Assembly: GCA_022414725.1 (NCBI GenBank)
Contig: CM039467.1
Span: forward strand, 14,371,932-14,435,931
From: Microglena sp. YARC
Taxonomy: Eukaryota > Chlorophyta > Chlorophyceae > Chlamydomonadales > Chlamydomonadaceae
Reading direction: 5' to 3'
Length of the DNA stretch: 64,000 nt
Made by a program: the position numbers and the translations under genes. Shown in pieces: positions 20,471 to 30,302 of this stretch. The notes beneath the pieces were generated by a model that saw only the letters and a list, made by a program, of their open reading frames with translations, did no database searches and had not been told where the DNA came from. Positions within the stretch are counted from its first letter, which is position 1; each line of letters opens with the position of its first letter.

Positions 20471-20838
20471 GACCAGCAGGGAACTGAATCACTGGGCGAC
20501 CACCTGCACAAAGTGTTCAATTCCACGTGTACAAGATCACATGTGGACCGACGGATAGGCACTACTTTGGTATTTCCACTAATCCAGCCCGTCGATTGAA
20601 CCAGCATAGAACGAACCCCGTCAAAAGGATGCAGACAGATGTGCGGCAACATAAGCCGTTCAACGAGCATTTCCACATGCGCATCTTGTTCTCATCCTTC
20701 AGCAAGGCAGTTGCTATGCGGCAGGAAGCCCGCCTCATTCGAGAAAATGAAAACCATGGAAAGCCAGGATACAACATCACCATGGGGGAGCCCTTCAAAT
20801 GCCGCCGCTTTTGGGCAATGAAATACAACAAACGGTAG
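20471..20838 (+). CDS. GIY-YIG endonuclease domain, last exon
   Basis: From about 20520 the frame reads FHVYKITCGPTDRHYFGIST then NPARRLNQHR, EARLIRENE and GKPGYNIT, stopping at 20838. VYKI/YFGIS correspond to the GIY and YIG strands, R in ARRLNQHR and E in the EARLI helix are the usual active-site residues, and the Asn of GYN is the third motif. The domain cuts DNA in mobile elements and repair proteins. With acceptor CTTCTGCAG at 20470 the frame meets an in-frame TGA at about 20483, so either a later acceptor is used or the gene is broken. It may belong to a mobile element related to the Helitron remnant on its left. Confidence 0.65.
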
Positions 20839-20984
20839 TTACTCCCCTAATAGGACCCTTCCGGTACACATACATTGTACAAAATATTGTTAAATATTAT
20901 GACATAAAAATGACAAAACGATGCATTCATGCATCATGTACCACCATATTTTTGTGATACCTTAAATTTTCCTGTCAGCTTTAT

Positions 20985-21065
20985 ACATACATACATACAT
21001 TACATGTTAAAGTCTACTTGACACCGCGAGGGTGTATGAGACTCTGTGCTTTAAACAAAAAGAAA
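20985..21065 (+). repeat. Dispersed repeat end with (CATA)n tail
   Basis: CATACATACATACATTACAT is followed by GTTAAAGTCTACTTGACACC and GCTTTAAACAAAAAG. The exact inverse lies at 23472-23550 and a partial copy at 43648-43675. The tandem tail suggests the end of a retroposon. Confidence 0.7.
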
Positions 21066-22125
21066 AAGCACCCACAAAGCAAAAAACCCCATTACATCAG
21101 GGGTGTGTCGAATTTATGAATTTATGAATTTATGAATGATTACTTTACAGAATTCGTCAACCATCATGTAACAAGTGACACTACTTGGACTCCATCTGGG
21201 CTCAACAGTCTCCGATCAAGGATCGTTACACATTAGACTATACCGTACAGCACAGCAACAAATCGGCACTACGGAATCAAGGGCGGTCACGCCCTTGTTA
21301 GCGTACGTATCTCAGGGTTGCGGACTGTGGACGCGGCGTTTTCATTTGTCGTTTCCCTCCTGTCTTGTGGACTCAATCTAAGTACCTGGAGCATGTCTAC
21401 GATTTCCCCTTCAAAATTCGCTTCTTCGTGCCTCTCGTAGCTCATTGCATCAGCGCTTTGGGCTTGACAAGGAAATCTACTCTTTCGCACTAGTTCCTGA
21501 AGGTTGCGCAGTAGCAACTGTAGCCTCGGGAATTGCTGCACCTGCCTCCAGGGAACTTCGGGAAGTCAGTGAGCTAATAAGTTCATTAGCCTTACAGGCC
21601 ACCAAGTTGAATAATAATGCCATGCCATGCTACATTGATTCTTGACCCCCCCAATATTAAATTGTCGGTATAAGTAAGCAACTGCTTTTGCATCAATCAC
21701 CAAGGAGGCTGCCACTGCTGCTCGACGAACATTACACCACCCCCGGAGCCGACCTCCAGGGGACCCGCCAGGGCCCCCTACTATTTTTGCTAAGTCCCTG
21801 AAAACGACAAAACGTAGAATCCACGAATCGTGCAAAAGCAATTATTAGGGTGCAATATATAACATATCCTACTAAATTATATCGACTGCCTGGATTCCGG
21901 GGGTATCTTCAACTTGAACTTGGTTACATGGCTCCATCCAGCAATTTGGCTGCTCGCTGACTTCAGCAGGAAAACCATTATTTACAAGGGAAAATGTAAA
22001 CGTGAACAAAACGTTTCAAAGTGTGATGAAAGGTCTTTAAGCTCCCAGAAAGGTTCGCAGATAAGAAGAAGCGAGAGAAGTAGGGAGGGAGGGGATGTAC
22101 TTAGTACATTACGACATTTTTGTAG
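21066..22125. other. No recognised gene
   Basis: The reading frames are short and match nothing recognised. Bases 21905-21960 (GAACTTGGTTACATGGCTCC and CAATTTGGCTGCTCGCTG) are a dispersed repeat seen again at 48283-48325. Confidence 0.35.
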
Positions 22126-22200
22126 TTCTGAAAGGTATGTGTCGGGAGACCCACCTCCTGGGGTGAAAATCCTTTCATACCTTAAAAAAATGACCTGCGC
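22126..22200 (-). repeat. Dispersed repeat family 4
   Basis: GTGTCGGGAGACCCACCTCC and TGGGGTGAAAATCCTTTCA are the inverse of 46700-46745. Partial copies lie near 470-500, 54258-54297 and 55450-55570. The forward copies continue with AACCAGCGGCACCGAGGAT. Confidence 0.6.
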
Positions 22201-22250
22201 AGGTACAAAGGTCCCCTAGCCCATGTATGCTTATCTGTTTATTTCTCATG

Positions 22251-22392
22251 TTGATATAGTGCGACTAAGTCGCCTCTAGAGTCTAGAGTGGCAAAGAGCA
22301 CACAGGTCTGAGACCCTATTGGGCTCAGTACCGCTTGCTACATAAGTGCCGATGCCAGCTATGGAGGCGACGTATTAGTTGCACTATAACAC
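22251..22392. mobile_element. MITE family 2, copy 1 (142 bases)
   Basis: The ends TATAGTGCGACTAAGTCGCC and GGCGACGTATTAGTTGCACT ATA are inverted repeats of about 22 bases. A related copy lies at 56458-56600. No coding capacity. Confidence 0.75.
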
Positions 22393-22394
22393 AT

Positions 22395-23090
22395 GTGAAG
22401 ATGGATTCATCACATTGGGTATGGGTTGAAGTTGGGTCCTTTTACAAGCAATTTAATGATGTGGTGCATGCCCATCCTTTTGCTAGGTCCTCCTCGTAAT
22501 CCTATGCCTCAAATTTGATGTAAATAGGCTATTTATATTCCCACACACACCTAGGGTGAAACTTAAAAACATGCAAGTGAACGGACCAAATTCCAAGCTA
22601 TGTTTGGGTACCCATGTGCCATGTTTTGGGGATGCATGGAGTACACATCCATAGGATGTAGAGCTGCTAGTTGAGAACCATGTGCCACGTGCTTGCAAAT
22701 GTATGCCACATGAGACTGCCTAGGCACCCATTGAGGCTTCACAGTGTAGGGAGTGCTCATGGTGCCCGTGAGGCTCAGCCAGACCCCCCACCCCCCCACC
22801 CCACCCCACCCCATACACACATGGTGCACCCTATGCATCCCCCAAGTATGCTTCGTGGCTACATAGACGAAGGTTGCGACTTGGTTCAATGACTTACCCA
22901 TTTGAACGTCGCATACCGGGAATAGATCACCAGCCCTGCTCCGACCTGAGTGCCGATCTCGCTCCACAACCGAGCCTGGCCTTAGATATGGAGCTGTCAG
23001 AGAAGACAAATTACATTTGAGCCCAATTTCTCTTGCTATAATGCAGTAGGGAAGATATAATTCGCCGAAAGCGTCGTTAGGCCTACATAA
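22395..23090 (+). repeat. ~700-base dispersed repeat, copy 1
   Basis: The unit is shared with 53535-54190 in the same direction. Landmarks are TGTAAATAGGCTATT, CATGCATGGAGTACACAT, CACCCCCCAAGTATGC-type and ATAGATCACCAG, and GAGCCTGGCCTTAGA. Divergence of the two copies suggests an old non-autonomous element. No frame is conserved between copies. Confidence 0.75.
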
Positions 23091-23245
23091 AAGTAGGTGG
23101 AGGTGGTATGCCTGCCCGTACAAGGGTAGGTGGTATGCCAGCCCTTACAGGCACAGCACGGGCTGGCACATCTGGCCGCAGCAGTCAGAACGAGGGGTAT
23201 AACGCGCAGTTTCTGACAATTCAACTTCAGGCAATGTGATGGGAA

Positions 23246-23345
23246 TGAATGAATGAGCCTGGTGCTCAACTTCTGAGCGCAGGGTTTTTCGATGGTAAGA
23301 AATTAATGTCTTTGTCATCCTGGCACCGGTCGATACCAAAGGATC
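23246..23345 (-). repeat. Inverted repeat, left arm (SET region)
   Basis: GAGCCTGGTGCTCAACTTCT through TTTCGATGGTAAGAAATTAA to ATCCTGGCACCGGTCGATAC is the near-exact inverse of 24676-24765. Both arms encode MTKTLISYHRKTLRSEVEH, so the repeat includes coding-like sequence. Confidence 0.85.
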
Positions 23346-23471
23346 ACAAGTGGCGACTGGCGATGGCTTGATGGCATCCTGGATCTGCATGTGAAAAGAT
23401 AGATGGTTGTCAGTGAAATTTGTATGAGCTTGACAGTTTTTGTGATTATAGTGTCATGTTATGCCTTTTTC

Positions 23472-23550
23472 TTTTTGTTTAAAGCACAGAGTCTCATACA
23501 CCCTCGCGGTGTCAAGTAGACTTTAACATGTAATGTAATGTAATGTCTGT
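23472..23550 (-). repeat. Inverted copy of the repeat end at 20985
   Basis: CTTTTTGTTTAAAGCACAGA through CACCCTCGCGGTGTCAAGTA to TTAACATGTAATGTAATGT is the inverse of 20985-21065. Together they bracket 2.5 kb. Confidence 0.75.
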
Positions 23551-23650
23551 TTGATACTAACATTGCAAAATGGAAGAGTGTGTGTGTGTGTGTGATAATG
23601 CCTTCACATGACATGCCCCCCCCCCAACAGAAAAAACATTTACCTTGGCA

Positions 23651-24481
23651 TCATAAGCGAGTTCGCTTAGGAGGAGGAGGTCCACCAGCATCAGAAGGTC
23701 CACCAGGATCAGAAGTTCCACCAGCATCAGGAGTTACACCAGGATCAGAAGTTCCACCAGCATCAGGAGTTACACCAGGATCAGAAGTTCCACCAGCATC
23801 AGGAGTTACACCAGTTTGAGCAATTATTGCCAAGGTGTTCTGGAGGTTCACTGCTGCTGCAGTCTCTGCTGATATAGCTGCTTCAAAAGCAGCTCCAATA
23901 CGCATTGATTCTGCGTTATACCTTGTTGCCACCGCGTCCGCCTCAGCTATGTCATCAGCAGACAAAGTAGGGGGGTATGCATCTAAGTGTAGAACCGCTA
24001 CTCCCAGCGAGTGCTTGTGAAGGTAAGGTTTCCATAAGGCTTGTACCTCATCCCTAGTCAGGTCCTCTTGTTGAGGGATCGTTGCATCGTCCACCGTCCA
24101 GCTGTATTCGGAAGCTAGCTCCTCATTCTCATTGATGTCGCGGATGGCCACTAGGCAAGGTAAGCCAGCACAACGCATCCAGTCGATTTCCGCGTTGGCT
24201 GGAAATATGTCCGTGCTCTGATTGATCCACTGAGTAGGACAATCAGATGTTGCTACGCAACAAACCATCTTGGAATCCTCTCCCGCGATCATGGACATGT
24301 GTCTGCAGTAATCAGACTGCTGAAATCCTCCAGGCACGATGACCCCCTTGATGGTGCCGTTACTGTCCCCGTTTATCCTACTACTCTCTCTGTCCACGTA
24401 AACCCAATGTATCTTGTTGGTAATCTCACGAGTCACACGGTACGTTAATGAATGAATGAGCCTGGTGAACAACTTCGGCAT
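23651..24481 (-). CDS. SET-domain protein (C-terminal part)
   Basis: The 276-residue frame carries a SET core: DCPTQWINQSTDIFPANAE, then LVAIRDINENEELASEYSW. These are the N-H/Q-S, ANAE and DI-EEL-YSW motifs that form the cofactor and substrate site of SET lysine methyltransferases. The usual NHS is NQS here. The C-terminus is a 12-residue repeat (TPDAGGTSDPGV) ending PPPPKRTRL, possibly a nuclear signal. The first half of a SET domain is missing, so an upstream exon is needed, probably within 24752-25060. The start ATG at 24481 lies beside a partial copy of the flanking inverted repeat. Target and role are unknown. Confidence 0.7.
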   Translation of the reverse strand: MPKLFTRLIHSLTYRVTREITNKIHWVYVDRESSRINGDSNGTIKGVIVPGGFQQSDYCRHMSMIAGEDSKMVCCVATSDCPTQWINQSTDIFPANAEIDWMRCAGLPCLVAIRDINENEELASEYSWTVDDATIPQQEDLTRDEVQALWKPYLHKHSLGVAVLHLDAYPPTLSADDIAEADAVATRYNAESMRIGAAFEAAISAETAAAVNLQNTLAIIAQTGVTPDAGGTSDPGVTPDAGGTSDPGVTPDAGGTSDPGGPSDAGGPPPPKRTRL

Positions 24482-24675
24482 CCATTCGAATACGATGAAG
24501 GTGTAATGATTAGTTGAATGATATACCGATAAAGTACGTAAGATAACTAGTGGAGATCACATAGTTATAGTATTGGTAATTCTCACGAAGTACAAACGAT
24601 GATATAATGTACATTCCATAGTATTGGGCTGAACGCCGAGAAGTACTACTTCAATTCTACGTATTCCTTCCGTAT

Positions 24676-24765
24676 CGACCGGTGCCAGGATGACAAAGAC
24701 ATTAATTTCTTACCATCGAAAAACCCTGCGCTCAGAAGTTGAGCACCAGGCTCATTCATTCATTG
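24676..24765 (+). repeat. Inverted repeat, right arm (SET region)
   Basis: This arm starts TATCGACCGGTGCCAGGATG and ends GCACCAGGCTCATTCATTCA. A third, partial copy in the left-arm direction lies at 24448-24475. It is either a foldback element or an inverted duplication of an exon of the SET gene. Confidence 0.85.
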
Positions 24766-25060
24766 ATGGGCTGCACAATTTGATGGGATTATGTCGATTC
24801 CCTGGCTCGATCTGTGCTCTGTGGAGCTCGCGGCAGTCACTTACGTACACTCGTGTACCCTCGCTTTCGCCACAAGGCATGGCGGGAGGTGACACGACAA
24901 TGTCAACTCCGTAAGTTGCTTCGCGTTTGCTTGTGCTTTGCACAGAGACATCGGAAAAGAAAGAACCAGTCGACCGGAGATCAACAACGGCAGACATGCT
25001 GTCTTGTGCCCGGTCAAGGTACATGCGACCCGTAGGTTGGCTGAAAAAATAGAAGTACAT
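24752..25060 (-). CDS. Probable upstream exon of the SET gene
   Basis: The minus-strand frame includes LDRAQDSMSAVVDLRSTG, then YGVDIVVSPPAMPCGESEG and TRVYVSDCRELHRAQ. It lies in the right place and direction for the missing N-terminal part of the SET protein, but no splice pair was found that proves it. The 5' part (25010-25075) is a tandem duplication (CATGYGACCCGWAGGTTG). Confidence 0.4.
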   Translation of the reverse strand: MYFYFFSQPTGRMYLDRAQDSMSAVVDLRSTGSFFSDVSVQSTSKREATYGVDIVVSPPAMPCGESEGTRVYVSDCRELHRAQIEPGNRHNPIKLCSPSMNE

Positions 25061-25233
25061 GTGACCCGAAGGTTGAGAAATCAGAGCGTTCGCTCCTCTA
25101 ATCTGCTACTCTTCAACCTGTTTCTTTGCACTACCACCTTTGCCATGGAGCATACATGATTCCTCCTCGTGCTCTAACTGAGACTGCTCCATATAGCCTG
25201 TTATTTCGCGATTAAGTCGAACTAAAGCATAAA

Positions 25234-25290
25234 TGGCGATGGAGGGAAACTTCGTCGCGGACGTCCGCATAGACGATTCTGATGAGGTGA
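25234..25290 (+). CDS. Gene B exon 1: ARM-repeat protein start
   Basis: ATGGCGATGGAGGG starts MAMEGNFVADVRIDDSDE; the exon ends GATGAG before donor GTGAGG. The SET gene points the other way, so about 25100-25233 may be a shared promoter region. Confidence 0.6.
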
Positions 25291-25467
25291 GGAAGCTGCT
25301 TCCCTTGCGCAACTTTCACTCCTTTGCTCTGTGGCAATTCTGAATGCTTGATGTGAATTTATTGCTCGTCTCTATTATGCGTCGCTTGCGATTCTCGGGA
25401 CATGGGTAGTTGACATGTTTGCTGCTCACCGGGTGCACGAGTTTTTCAACTTCAACCCTTCCTGCAG

Positions 25468-25642
25468 GTGCTTCAATTGCCTATCGTCAAGCATAAGTTA
25501 AAGAGTCTACTTGGCAAAGCTGTCAAGAAGATTGCGTTACAGGGGGCTCCCATCATTCCATCTAGCGACGACACACTCGAAGAGTTCCTAAACGCAACTG
25601 GCAAATTTTTCGGCAAAGATCCCTCGAAGTGGGAATCTGTTG
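25468..25642 (+). CDS. Gene B exon 2
   Basis: Acceptor CCTGCAG is followed by VLQLPIVKHKLKSLLGKAVK, then GAPIIPSSDDTLEEFLNATG and KDPSKWESVG, ending in phase 1 at GTTG|GTGAGT. It joins to exon 3 as ESV-G-EPKVEIT. Helical, lysine-rich first half, no domain recognised. Confidence 0.7.
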
Positions 25643-25792
25643 GTGAGTCTTGATTTCCTAGCTCTTCCGACCTCACCTGAGTCAAGTGGGATTCTGGAGG
25701 TCGGGGCTGGGTAGGTGGGGAGGATGTTTGGAAGTTGGAAGGAAAGGAAGATTTTGTGGGGGGGAAAGTGGTAGTGGGAATGGTGGTGGAAG

Positions 25793-25868
<76 letters not shown>

Positions 25869-26289
25869 GGGGGGGGTAATGGGATTGAGAGGGTGCAGCG
25901 TGGGGCGGTGAGGGTGGATGGAACTGAGTAAGGGGATGGCGGGGAGGTGGGGAAAGGTGGAGAGATGGGGAAGGTGGTCCTCCCCCATCTGAAGGTGGGA
26001 GTGTGGGGAGATGGGGGCAGGGGGCAGGGCACAGGAATGGGAGTGTGTGTGTGGTGTGTTAAAGCTCACCAAGGCATGATGGCTGTGGGAGGGTGGGAGG
26101 AGCATGTGCATTTGACTGCATGTATTTTCATGTGAGGGTGTGGAGGGGTGGGGTGGGGCGGGGCGAGGTGTTTGCGTGTGTGCGTGTAGAATTACTATGT
26201 AAACCAACTCCTCGATGGGAAGGTCTGGGCCTTTAAACTGGCCATTTATAGGGTGGTGGTGGGGGGGGGACAGGGGACAGGAGGGTGGG

Positions 26290-26346
<57 letters not shown>

Positions 26347-26603
26347 GGGGAATTGGAGGCCAGGTTGGAAGGGGACAGGTGTGGGCAGGGTGAGTCCAAG
26401 TGACTGGGAATATGAGGAAGGCCAGGTGTGGGCTGTGGGCCCAATGAAGCTGTTGGGCACCAAAGGTGCATGTGCTGCATGCTGTGGGCTGTGTACCCCC
26501 CCCCCCCCCCCCCCTCACACCCACCACCACCCTCACACACACATGCACCCACCCTCACACCCACCCACCCTCACACCCTCACACAACCCTCACACACCCT
26601 CAC

Positions 26604-26664
<61 letters not shown>

Positions 26665-26750
26665 CCACACACACACACAAAACACACGCACAAGCACACA
26701 CACACACACACACACGCACACACACGCAAACTCACACACACACACACACA

Positions 26751-26847
<97 letters not shown>

Positions 26848-28604
26848 GCACAAGCACACACACACACACACACACACGCATCACAACACGCAAACAAGCA
26901 CACACACACACACACACACACAACACACACACACACACACACACACGCAAACACGCGAGCCCAGGCACAGGTACTCAATTTCAACTCCCACCTATCCATG
27001 ACCACCATATTCCACGCACCCTTACCCCCCTTTGCCCTTCCCCTTCCCTTCCCCTTCCCCTTCCCCTTCCCTTCCCTTCCCCTTCCCCTTCCCCTTCCCT
27101 TCCCCTTCCCTTCCCTTCCCTTCCCCTTCCCTTCCCCCCTTCCCCTTCCCCTTCCCCTTCCCCTTCCCCTTCCCCTTCCTTCCCCTTCCCCTTCCCCTTC
27201 CCCTTCCCCTTCCCTTCCCTTCCCCTTCCCCTTCCCCTTCCCCCCTTCCCTTCCCCTTCCCCTTCCCCTTCCCCTTCCCTTCCCTTCCCCTTCCCCTTCC
27301 CCTTCCCCTTCCCCTTCCCCTTCCCCTTCCCCTTCCTTCCCCTTCCCCTCCCTCCCTTCCCTTCCCCTTCCCCTTCCCCTTCCCCTTCCCTTCCCCTTCC
27401 CCTTCCCCTTCCCTCCCCCTTCCCCTTCCCCTTCCCCTTCCCTTCTTCCCCTTCCCTTCCCTTCCCCTTCCCCTTCCCCTTCCCCTTCCCCTTCCCCTTC
27501 CCCCTTATTATTTCCTATTATTCCTATTATTCCTATTATTCCCATTATTCCCATTATTCCCATCATTCCCATCATTCCATCATTCCCATCATTCCATTAT
27601 TCCCATTATTCCCATTATTCCCATTATTCCCATTCCCATTCCCATTCCCATTCCCATTCCCATTCCCATTCCCATTCCCCATTCCCCGCACCCCCCCAGG
27701 TGAGCCCAAGGTTGAGATCACCAAGGAGGATGGCAAGCGCTACGTGAAGAAACACTCACACCTACCCATGACCACCACCCATATTCCAAGCACCCTTACC
27801 CCCCCCCCCCCCCCCCCCCCAACCCCCAACCCCCCCAACCCCCCCCCCCAACCCCAACCCCCCCAACCCCCCAACCCCCAACCCCCCAACCCCCCAACCC
27901 CAACCCAACCCAACCCAACCCAACCCAACCCCAACCCAACCCAACCCAACCCAACCCAACCCAACCCAACCCAACCCAACCCAACCCAACCCAACCCCCC
28001 CGACCCCAACCCCATACCCCCAACTCCCCCCCTCTCCTCCATTCCCCCCATCTCCCCCCCCCCTCCCCCCCTCCCCCCCCCCCCCCATCACCTCCTCTCC
28101 CTCCCCTCCCCTTCCCTCCTCTCCCTCCCCATCCCCCCCCCCCCCCCCCCCATCCCTCTACCCTCTACCCTCACCACTAAGGTGAGCCCAAGGTTGAGAT
28201 CACCAAGGAGGATGGCAAGCGCTACGTGAAGAACACGCACACCTACCCATGACCACCATATTCCACGCACACCTTATCCTCTCCCCCCCACTCCCACTCC
28301 ACTCCCACCCCACTCCCATTTTCCCATTCCCATCCCCATTCCCATTCCCATTTCCCACTCCCATTCCCATTCCATTCCCATTCCCATTCCCATTCCCATT
28401 CCCACTCCCATTGCCTCCCATTCCCATTCCCATTCCCACTCCCATTTCCCATTCCCATTCCCATTCCCATTCCCCGCACCTCCCAGGCGAGCCCAAGCTT
28501 GAGATCACCGAGGAGGATGGTAAACGCTTCTTTAAGAACACACACACCTACCCATGACCATTATCCCCATTCCCGTTCCCATTCCCATCCCCCACACCTC
28601 CCAG
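25643..28604. repeat. Gene B intron 2: chain of microsatellites
   Basis: In order: G-rich unique sequence with (TG)n at 25793-25866; a G run of 55 bases at 26291-26345; poly-C at about 26497-26514; (CA)n with interruptions at 26600-26945; (CCCTTC)n at 27036-27503; (ATTCCC)/(ATTATTCC) at 27504-27690; (AACCC)n at 27895-28000; poly-C patches; (ATTCCC)n at 28310-28470. Three decayed copies of the exon 3 start lie at 27700, 28182 and 28487. All long frames here (HTHT, PFPF, CVCV, GEGE) are repeat artefacts. Confidence 0.9.
27700..28560 (+). repeat. Three partial copies of gene B exon 3 start with acceptor
   Basis: Copies begin at 27700, 28182 and 28487 with GTGAGCCCAAGGTTGAGATC or close variants, each preceded by an AG (CCCCAG, CTAAG, TCCCAG). 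They continue about 65 bases through GATGGCAAGCGCTACGTGAA, then turn into CACACCTACCCATGACCACC. None has a donor nearby, so they are non-functional copies. Confidence 0.9.
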
Positions 28605-28843
28605 GTGAGCCCAAGGTTGAAATCACCGAGGAGGATGGTAAACGCTATGTTAAGAACACGGGAACCTTCACCGGTACCGAGTTGCATCTCTTTGTAGAAC
28701 AGCCCTACTTTGATGAGCGTCTGCCCATTAGGGATGATAAGCCTGAGCTGAATTTCAACCAGAGGCAAATCGAAGTCATCACCAACGAGGAATGGGCAGA
28801 GTGTATTGGCGATCAACCCTGGTCTCTCAGCATTCGTCGCCAG
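28605..28843 (+). CDS. Gene B exon 3
   Basis: After acceptor CCTCCCAG the exon reads EPKVEITEEDGKRYVKNTGT, then LHLFVEQPYFDERLPIRDD and NEEWAECIGDQPWSLSIRRQ. It is phase 1 to phase 0. It ends at CGCCAG; the next ten bases (GTGCTTATTT) match the start of exon 4, and then MITE copy 3 begins. Confidence 0.75.
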
Positions 28844-28850
28844 GTGCTTA

Positions 28851-29087
28851 TTTTGGGCGAGGCCCTCCCTCCTGGGGGGTGGGAGCCCCTAGATTCACCC
28901 AATTGTCCGTATGTCCGACCGACTGACCAACTGACCGACCAACCGACCGACTGACCAACTGACCGACCAACCGACCGAAAGAAGGAAGCTTGACAAGTCA
29001 GCCAACTGTCTCATAACTTACTGGCTTCGGTCAGCTCCAGTCCGTTGCCACCTGTTGTTCCATTGCCAACACTCACCGCCCAGCATC
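28851..29087 (+). mobile_element. MITE family 1, copy 3
   Basis: Left end TTTTGGGCGAGGCC with hairpin CCTGGGGGGTGGGAGCCCC, a (GACCGACCAACT)n stretch, and a degenerate right end CACCGCCCAGCATCC. It starts immediately after what looks like the first bases of an exon 4 copy. Confidence 0.7.
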
Positions 29088-29116
29088 CCACTCTGTACCC
29101 ACACTGGCCCTGCACT

Positions 29117-29262
29117 GACTGTGTATGTTGTTACAGTCCAGGGGTAGCCAAATAGGCCAAAGGGACCTGCCCAAGCATGACTCAAGAGGGGCTGAAATGA
29201 GGAAACACTGATGAACTGAACCCCCGACAATCGTATTATACCGACGGGGGACCTGAGTTCGT
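29117..29262 (-). mobile_element. Dispersed repeat family 3, copy (inverted)
   Basis: GTTACAGTCCAGGGGTAGCC through CTGATGAACTGAACCCCCGA is the inverse of 52797-52950 and 54355-54495. The forward copies end ACTGTAACATACATACA or in (CAGA)n, like the tail of a short retroposon. Confidence 0.7.
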
Positions 29263-29279
29263 GTTACAGTGATAATTTA

Positions 29280-29410
29280 TTTTTGCGACCCTACCCTACC
29301 CAGCTAAACCTAAACCACTTCAAACTAAACCTGAACCACCCAAACCCTAAAACCTACACTCCAGAAACCACCTAAACCTAAACCATGAGACCTAAACCAA
29401 CTAAACTTAA
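29280..29410. repeat. Degenerate CCTAAAC-rich stretch
   Basis: CTAAACCTAAACC and CCCAAACCCTAAAACC variants are related to plant-type telomere repeats but too irregular to be telomeric. Confidence 0.4.
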
Positions 29411-29469
29411 GTGCTGACTTGCTTTCCTCTGCCACACTGACCCTGTACTGCCCCTGTACTGACCATGTA

Positions 29470-29570
29470 CTGCTCAGGTACTCATGGTGTACCTGCATGC
29501 CAAGCTGGAGGCTGATGACGGTGACCTGGCACTGGAGGGGTGCCACAGCTGTTAGTTGCATTCTGGTGGT
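29470..29570 (+). repeat. Decayed copy of gene B exon 4 start
   Basis: CTCAGGTACTCATGGTGTAC through GATGACGGTGACCTGGCACT to GGGGTGCCACAGCTG matches the true exon at 29631 but stops at TAG and has no donor. Confidence 0.85.
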
Positions 29571-29633
29571 GGTGAATACGGTGGTAGTTAATATCATATC
29601 AAGTTCTGGTTCATGTCAACTCTCAATGTGCAG

Positions 29634-29805
29634 GTGCTTATGGTGTATCTCCATGCCAAGCTGGAGGCTGATGACGGTGACCTGGCACTGGAGGGGTGCC
29701 ATGGCTTCTGGGAGATGTCGATTAATAAGGATCACCACCTGGACATTCTTATGGATAGGACAGCTGCTCTGCTGACCAAATTATCCTCCAACAACATCCA
29801 GGTGC
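29634..29805 (+). CDS. Gene B exon 4: armadillo repeat
   Basis: Acceptor AATGTGCAG, then VLMVYLHAKLEADDGDLALE and GCHGFWEMSINKDHHLDIL, ending ALLTKLSSNNIQ-V. With donor GGTGC|GTTGTTGG it leaves phase 1 and joins exon 5 as NNIQV-R-CNLAAGG, which fits the armadillo consensus (x-x-N-x-x-V-x-x-x-A-A-G). The donor flank (GTTGTTGG) is continuous with the long GTT-type microsatellite downstream. Confidence 0.75.
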
Positions 29806-30232
29806 GTTGTTGGTGTTGGTGTTGGTGTTGTTTTGTTTGGTTGTGGCTGTTGTTTGGTTGTGGCTGTTGTTTGGTTGTGGCTGTTGTTGTTGTTGTGGTG
29901 GTGGTGGTGGTGGTGGTGGTGGTGGTGGTGGTGGTGGTGGTGGTGGTTGTGGTTGTTGTGGTTTTGTGGTTGTTGTGGTTGTTGTGGTTGTTGTGGTTGT
30001 TGTTGTTGTGGTTGTTTCTTGTTCTTGTTCTTGTTCTTGTTTTTCTTGTTCTTGTTCTTGTTCTTTTTCTTTTTCTTTTTTCTTTTTCTTGTTCTTGTTC
30101 TTGTTCTTGTTCTTGTTCTTGTTCTTGTTCTTGTTCTTGTTCTTGTTCTTGTTCTTGTTCTTGTTCTTGTTCTTGTTCTTGTTCTTGTTCTTGTTCTTGT
30201 TCTTGTTCTTGCCCTTGTTCTTGTCCTTGTCC

Positions 30233-30302
<70 letters not shown>

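Noticed and set aside
24690..24914. Plus-strand gene MTKTLISYHRK...
   Set aside because: The start is the inverted repeat, and the rest is the complement of a better minus-strand frame linked to the SET gene.
25473..28547. Proline-, histidine/threonine-, cysteine/valine- and glycine-rich proteins up to ~590 residues
   Set aside because: All come from CA, CCCTTC, CCCATT, AACCC and poly-G/C repeats in an intron.
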